In this document: positions 32,945 to 33,509 of the stretch, in pieces
Layout of the letters: each line of letters begins with the position of its first letter
How positions within the stretch are numbered: the stretch's first letter is position 1
Source of the DNA: Sulfuritalea sp.
GTDB taxonomy: Bacteria > Pseudomonadota > Gammaproteobacteria > Burkholderiales > Burkholderiaceae_C
Length of the DNA stretch: 33,509 nucleotides
Reading direction: 5' to 3'
Assembly (NCBI GenBank): GCA_021737875.1
Contig: JAIPDD010000010.1
Coordinates: forward strand, 1-33,509
The notes under the pieces: generated by a model
What the model was told of the DNA's origin: nothing
Database searches by the model: none
What the model saw: only the letters and a program-made list of their open reading frames with translations
Position numbers and translations under genes: made by a program

Positions 32945-33509
32945 TTAGATCAAAGGGTTTTCAGAGGCGATGACAGCGGCATGAACGCGGCTGCTCACAC
33001 CCAGTTTGCGCAAAATATGTTGCACATGGATTTTGACAGTGGTCTCGGCTATGCCTAAATCGCGGCCGATTTCTTTATTGCTGGCCCCTTTGGTGATGCC
33101 GCGCAGTATTTCCTTTTCGCGAACCGACAATGCGCCCAAAGGATTGCTTGCGGATGTAACAGGCGCATCTTTTGCACCTGTTACATGCGACGCCCCGCGG
33201 TATGCCGCCACCAATTTATTGGTCATTTCAGGGGCGATAACGTTGTCGCCTGCATGGGCTTTGAGAATCGCTTCAATCAGATCCTCGCCTTCCGTTGTTT
33301 TAAGCAAGTAACCGGCAGCCCCGTTGCGCAGCGCGCGGGCTAAATCAGCCTCGTCTTCGCTAACGGTGAGCACCAAAATGCAGGCCTGAGGCGCCGCCTC
33401 GTGCAATGCCGGTATGGCATCGACACCGTTGACACCAGGCAGATGGTTGTCCAGCAAAATAACATCGGGTTGAAGTTCTTGGGCGCGGCGCTGTGCCTCA
33501 CCTGCGTCT
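32945..33509 (-). CDS. narL: nitrate/nitrite response regulator NarL (N-terminus cut by window edge)
   Basis: Two-component response regulator that activates nitrate respiration genes after phosphorylation by a NarX-like sensor. The last 187 residues are inside the window and the start lies beyond 33509. The receiver domain shows the phospho-acceptor Asp in VILLDNHLPG, the switch Thr in LVLTVSE and the Lys in YLLKT. The C-terminal LuxR-type helix-turn-helix is LSVREKEILRGITKG, then SNKEIGRDLGIAETTVK. The narK1 start is 157 bp downstream. The sensor gene narX, usually adjacent, would lie outside the window. Confidence 0.92.
   Translation of the reverse strand, partial: DAGEAQRRAQELQPDVILLDNHLPGVNGVDAIPALHEAAPQACILVLTVSEDEADLARALRNGAAGYLLKTTEGEDLIEAILKAHAGDNVIAPEMTNKLVAAYRGASHVTGAKDAPVTSASNPLGALSVREKEILRGITKGASNKEIGRDLGIAETTVKIHVQHILRKLGVSSRVHAAVIASENPLI
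33154..33186. repeat. 10-bp inverted repeat inside narL
   Basis: ATGTAACAGG (33154-33163) and CCTGTTACAT (33177-33186) are perfect inverted copies with a 13-base spacer. They lie in the codons for the linker between the receiver and DNA-binding domains, a segment with little sequence constraint. On the mRNA they would form a stable stem. Confidence 0.5.

Noticed and set aside
32945-32960. TTGAT half-site at the end of narL as an FNR box
   Set aside because: The second half matches poorly, and the site overlaps the last narL codons about 165 bp from the narK1 start.

Overview
The window looks like chromosomal DNA of a betaproteobacterium, most likely Burkholderiales and probably Comamonadaceae-like. 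This is inferred from gene content and protein flavour: HexR next to zwf and tal, an HprK/PtsN/Hpf set in a Gram-negative, a three-part PntAA/PntAB/PntB transhydrogenase, a general-secretion cluster with gspC divergent from gspG-F, and a narK1-narK2-narGHJI-ppiC locus. Coding density is very high. I see no insertion sequence, prophage, tRNA, rRNA or CRISPR array.

Layout. (1) 1-2564 is sugar catabolism: the 5' end of transaldolase (tal, minus) diverges from glucose-6-phosphate dehydrogenase (zwf), which is followed by an RpiR/HexR regulator. A 9-bp inverted repeat lies in the tal/zwf interval. (2) 2591-4459 (minus) holds hpf, ptsN and hprK: ribosome hibernation, nitrogen PTS and HPr kinase. 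A strong intrinsic terminator sits between hpf and ptsN. (3) 4782-5768 is the CorA-type Mg2+ channel, divergent from hpf. (4) 5794-10431 (minus) holds the proton-translocating transhydrogenase pntAA-pntAB-pntB followed by a fadD-like acyl-CoA ligase.

(5) 10545-21138 is a type II secretion system. gspC reads leftwards, and gspG-H-I-J-K-L-M-N-D-E-F read rightwards with overlaps or very short gaps. All main structural parts are present: inner-membrane platform C, F, L, M; pseudopilins G-K; secretin D; ATPase E; and N. The prepilin peptidase GspO is not in the window and must be encoded elsewhere (often shared as PilD).

(6) 21157-33509 (minus) is a respiratory nitrate reduction locus: narL (cut by the window edge), narK1, narK2, narG, narH, narJ, narI, a parvulin-type prolyl isomerase, a beta-carbonic anhydrase and a small conserved protein of unknown function. 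From narK1 to the last gene all spacings are short or overlapping, so one nine-gene transcription unit is likely. Metal and heme ligands of NarG, NarH and NarI are intact, so the enzyme should be functional. This implies a facultative anaerobe able to respire nitrate.

I did not find a clearly new multi-gene system. The points most worth a second look are the carbonic anhydrase and unknown small protein at the end of the nar operon, a hairpin that displays the narK1 ribosome binding site in its loop, the terminator just ahead of ptsN, a contracted four-cysteine motif in GspE, and inverted repeats in the tal/zwf interval, upstream of hpf and inside narL.
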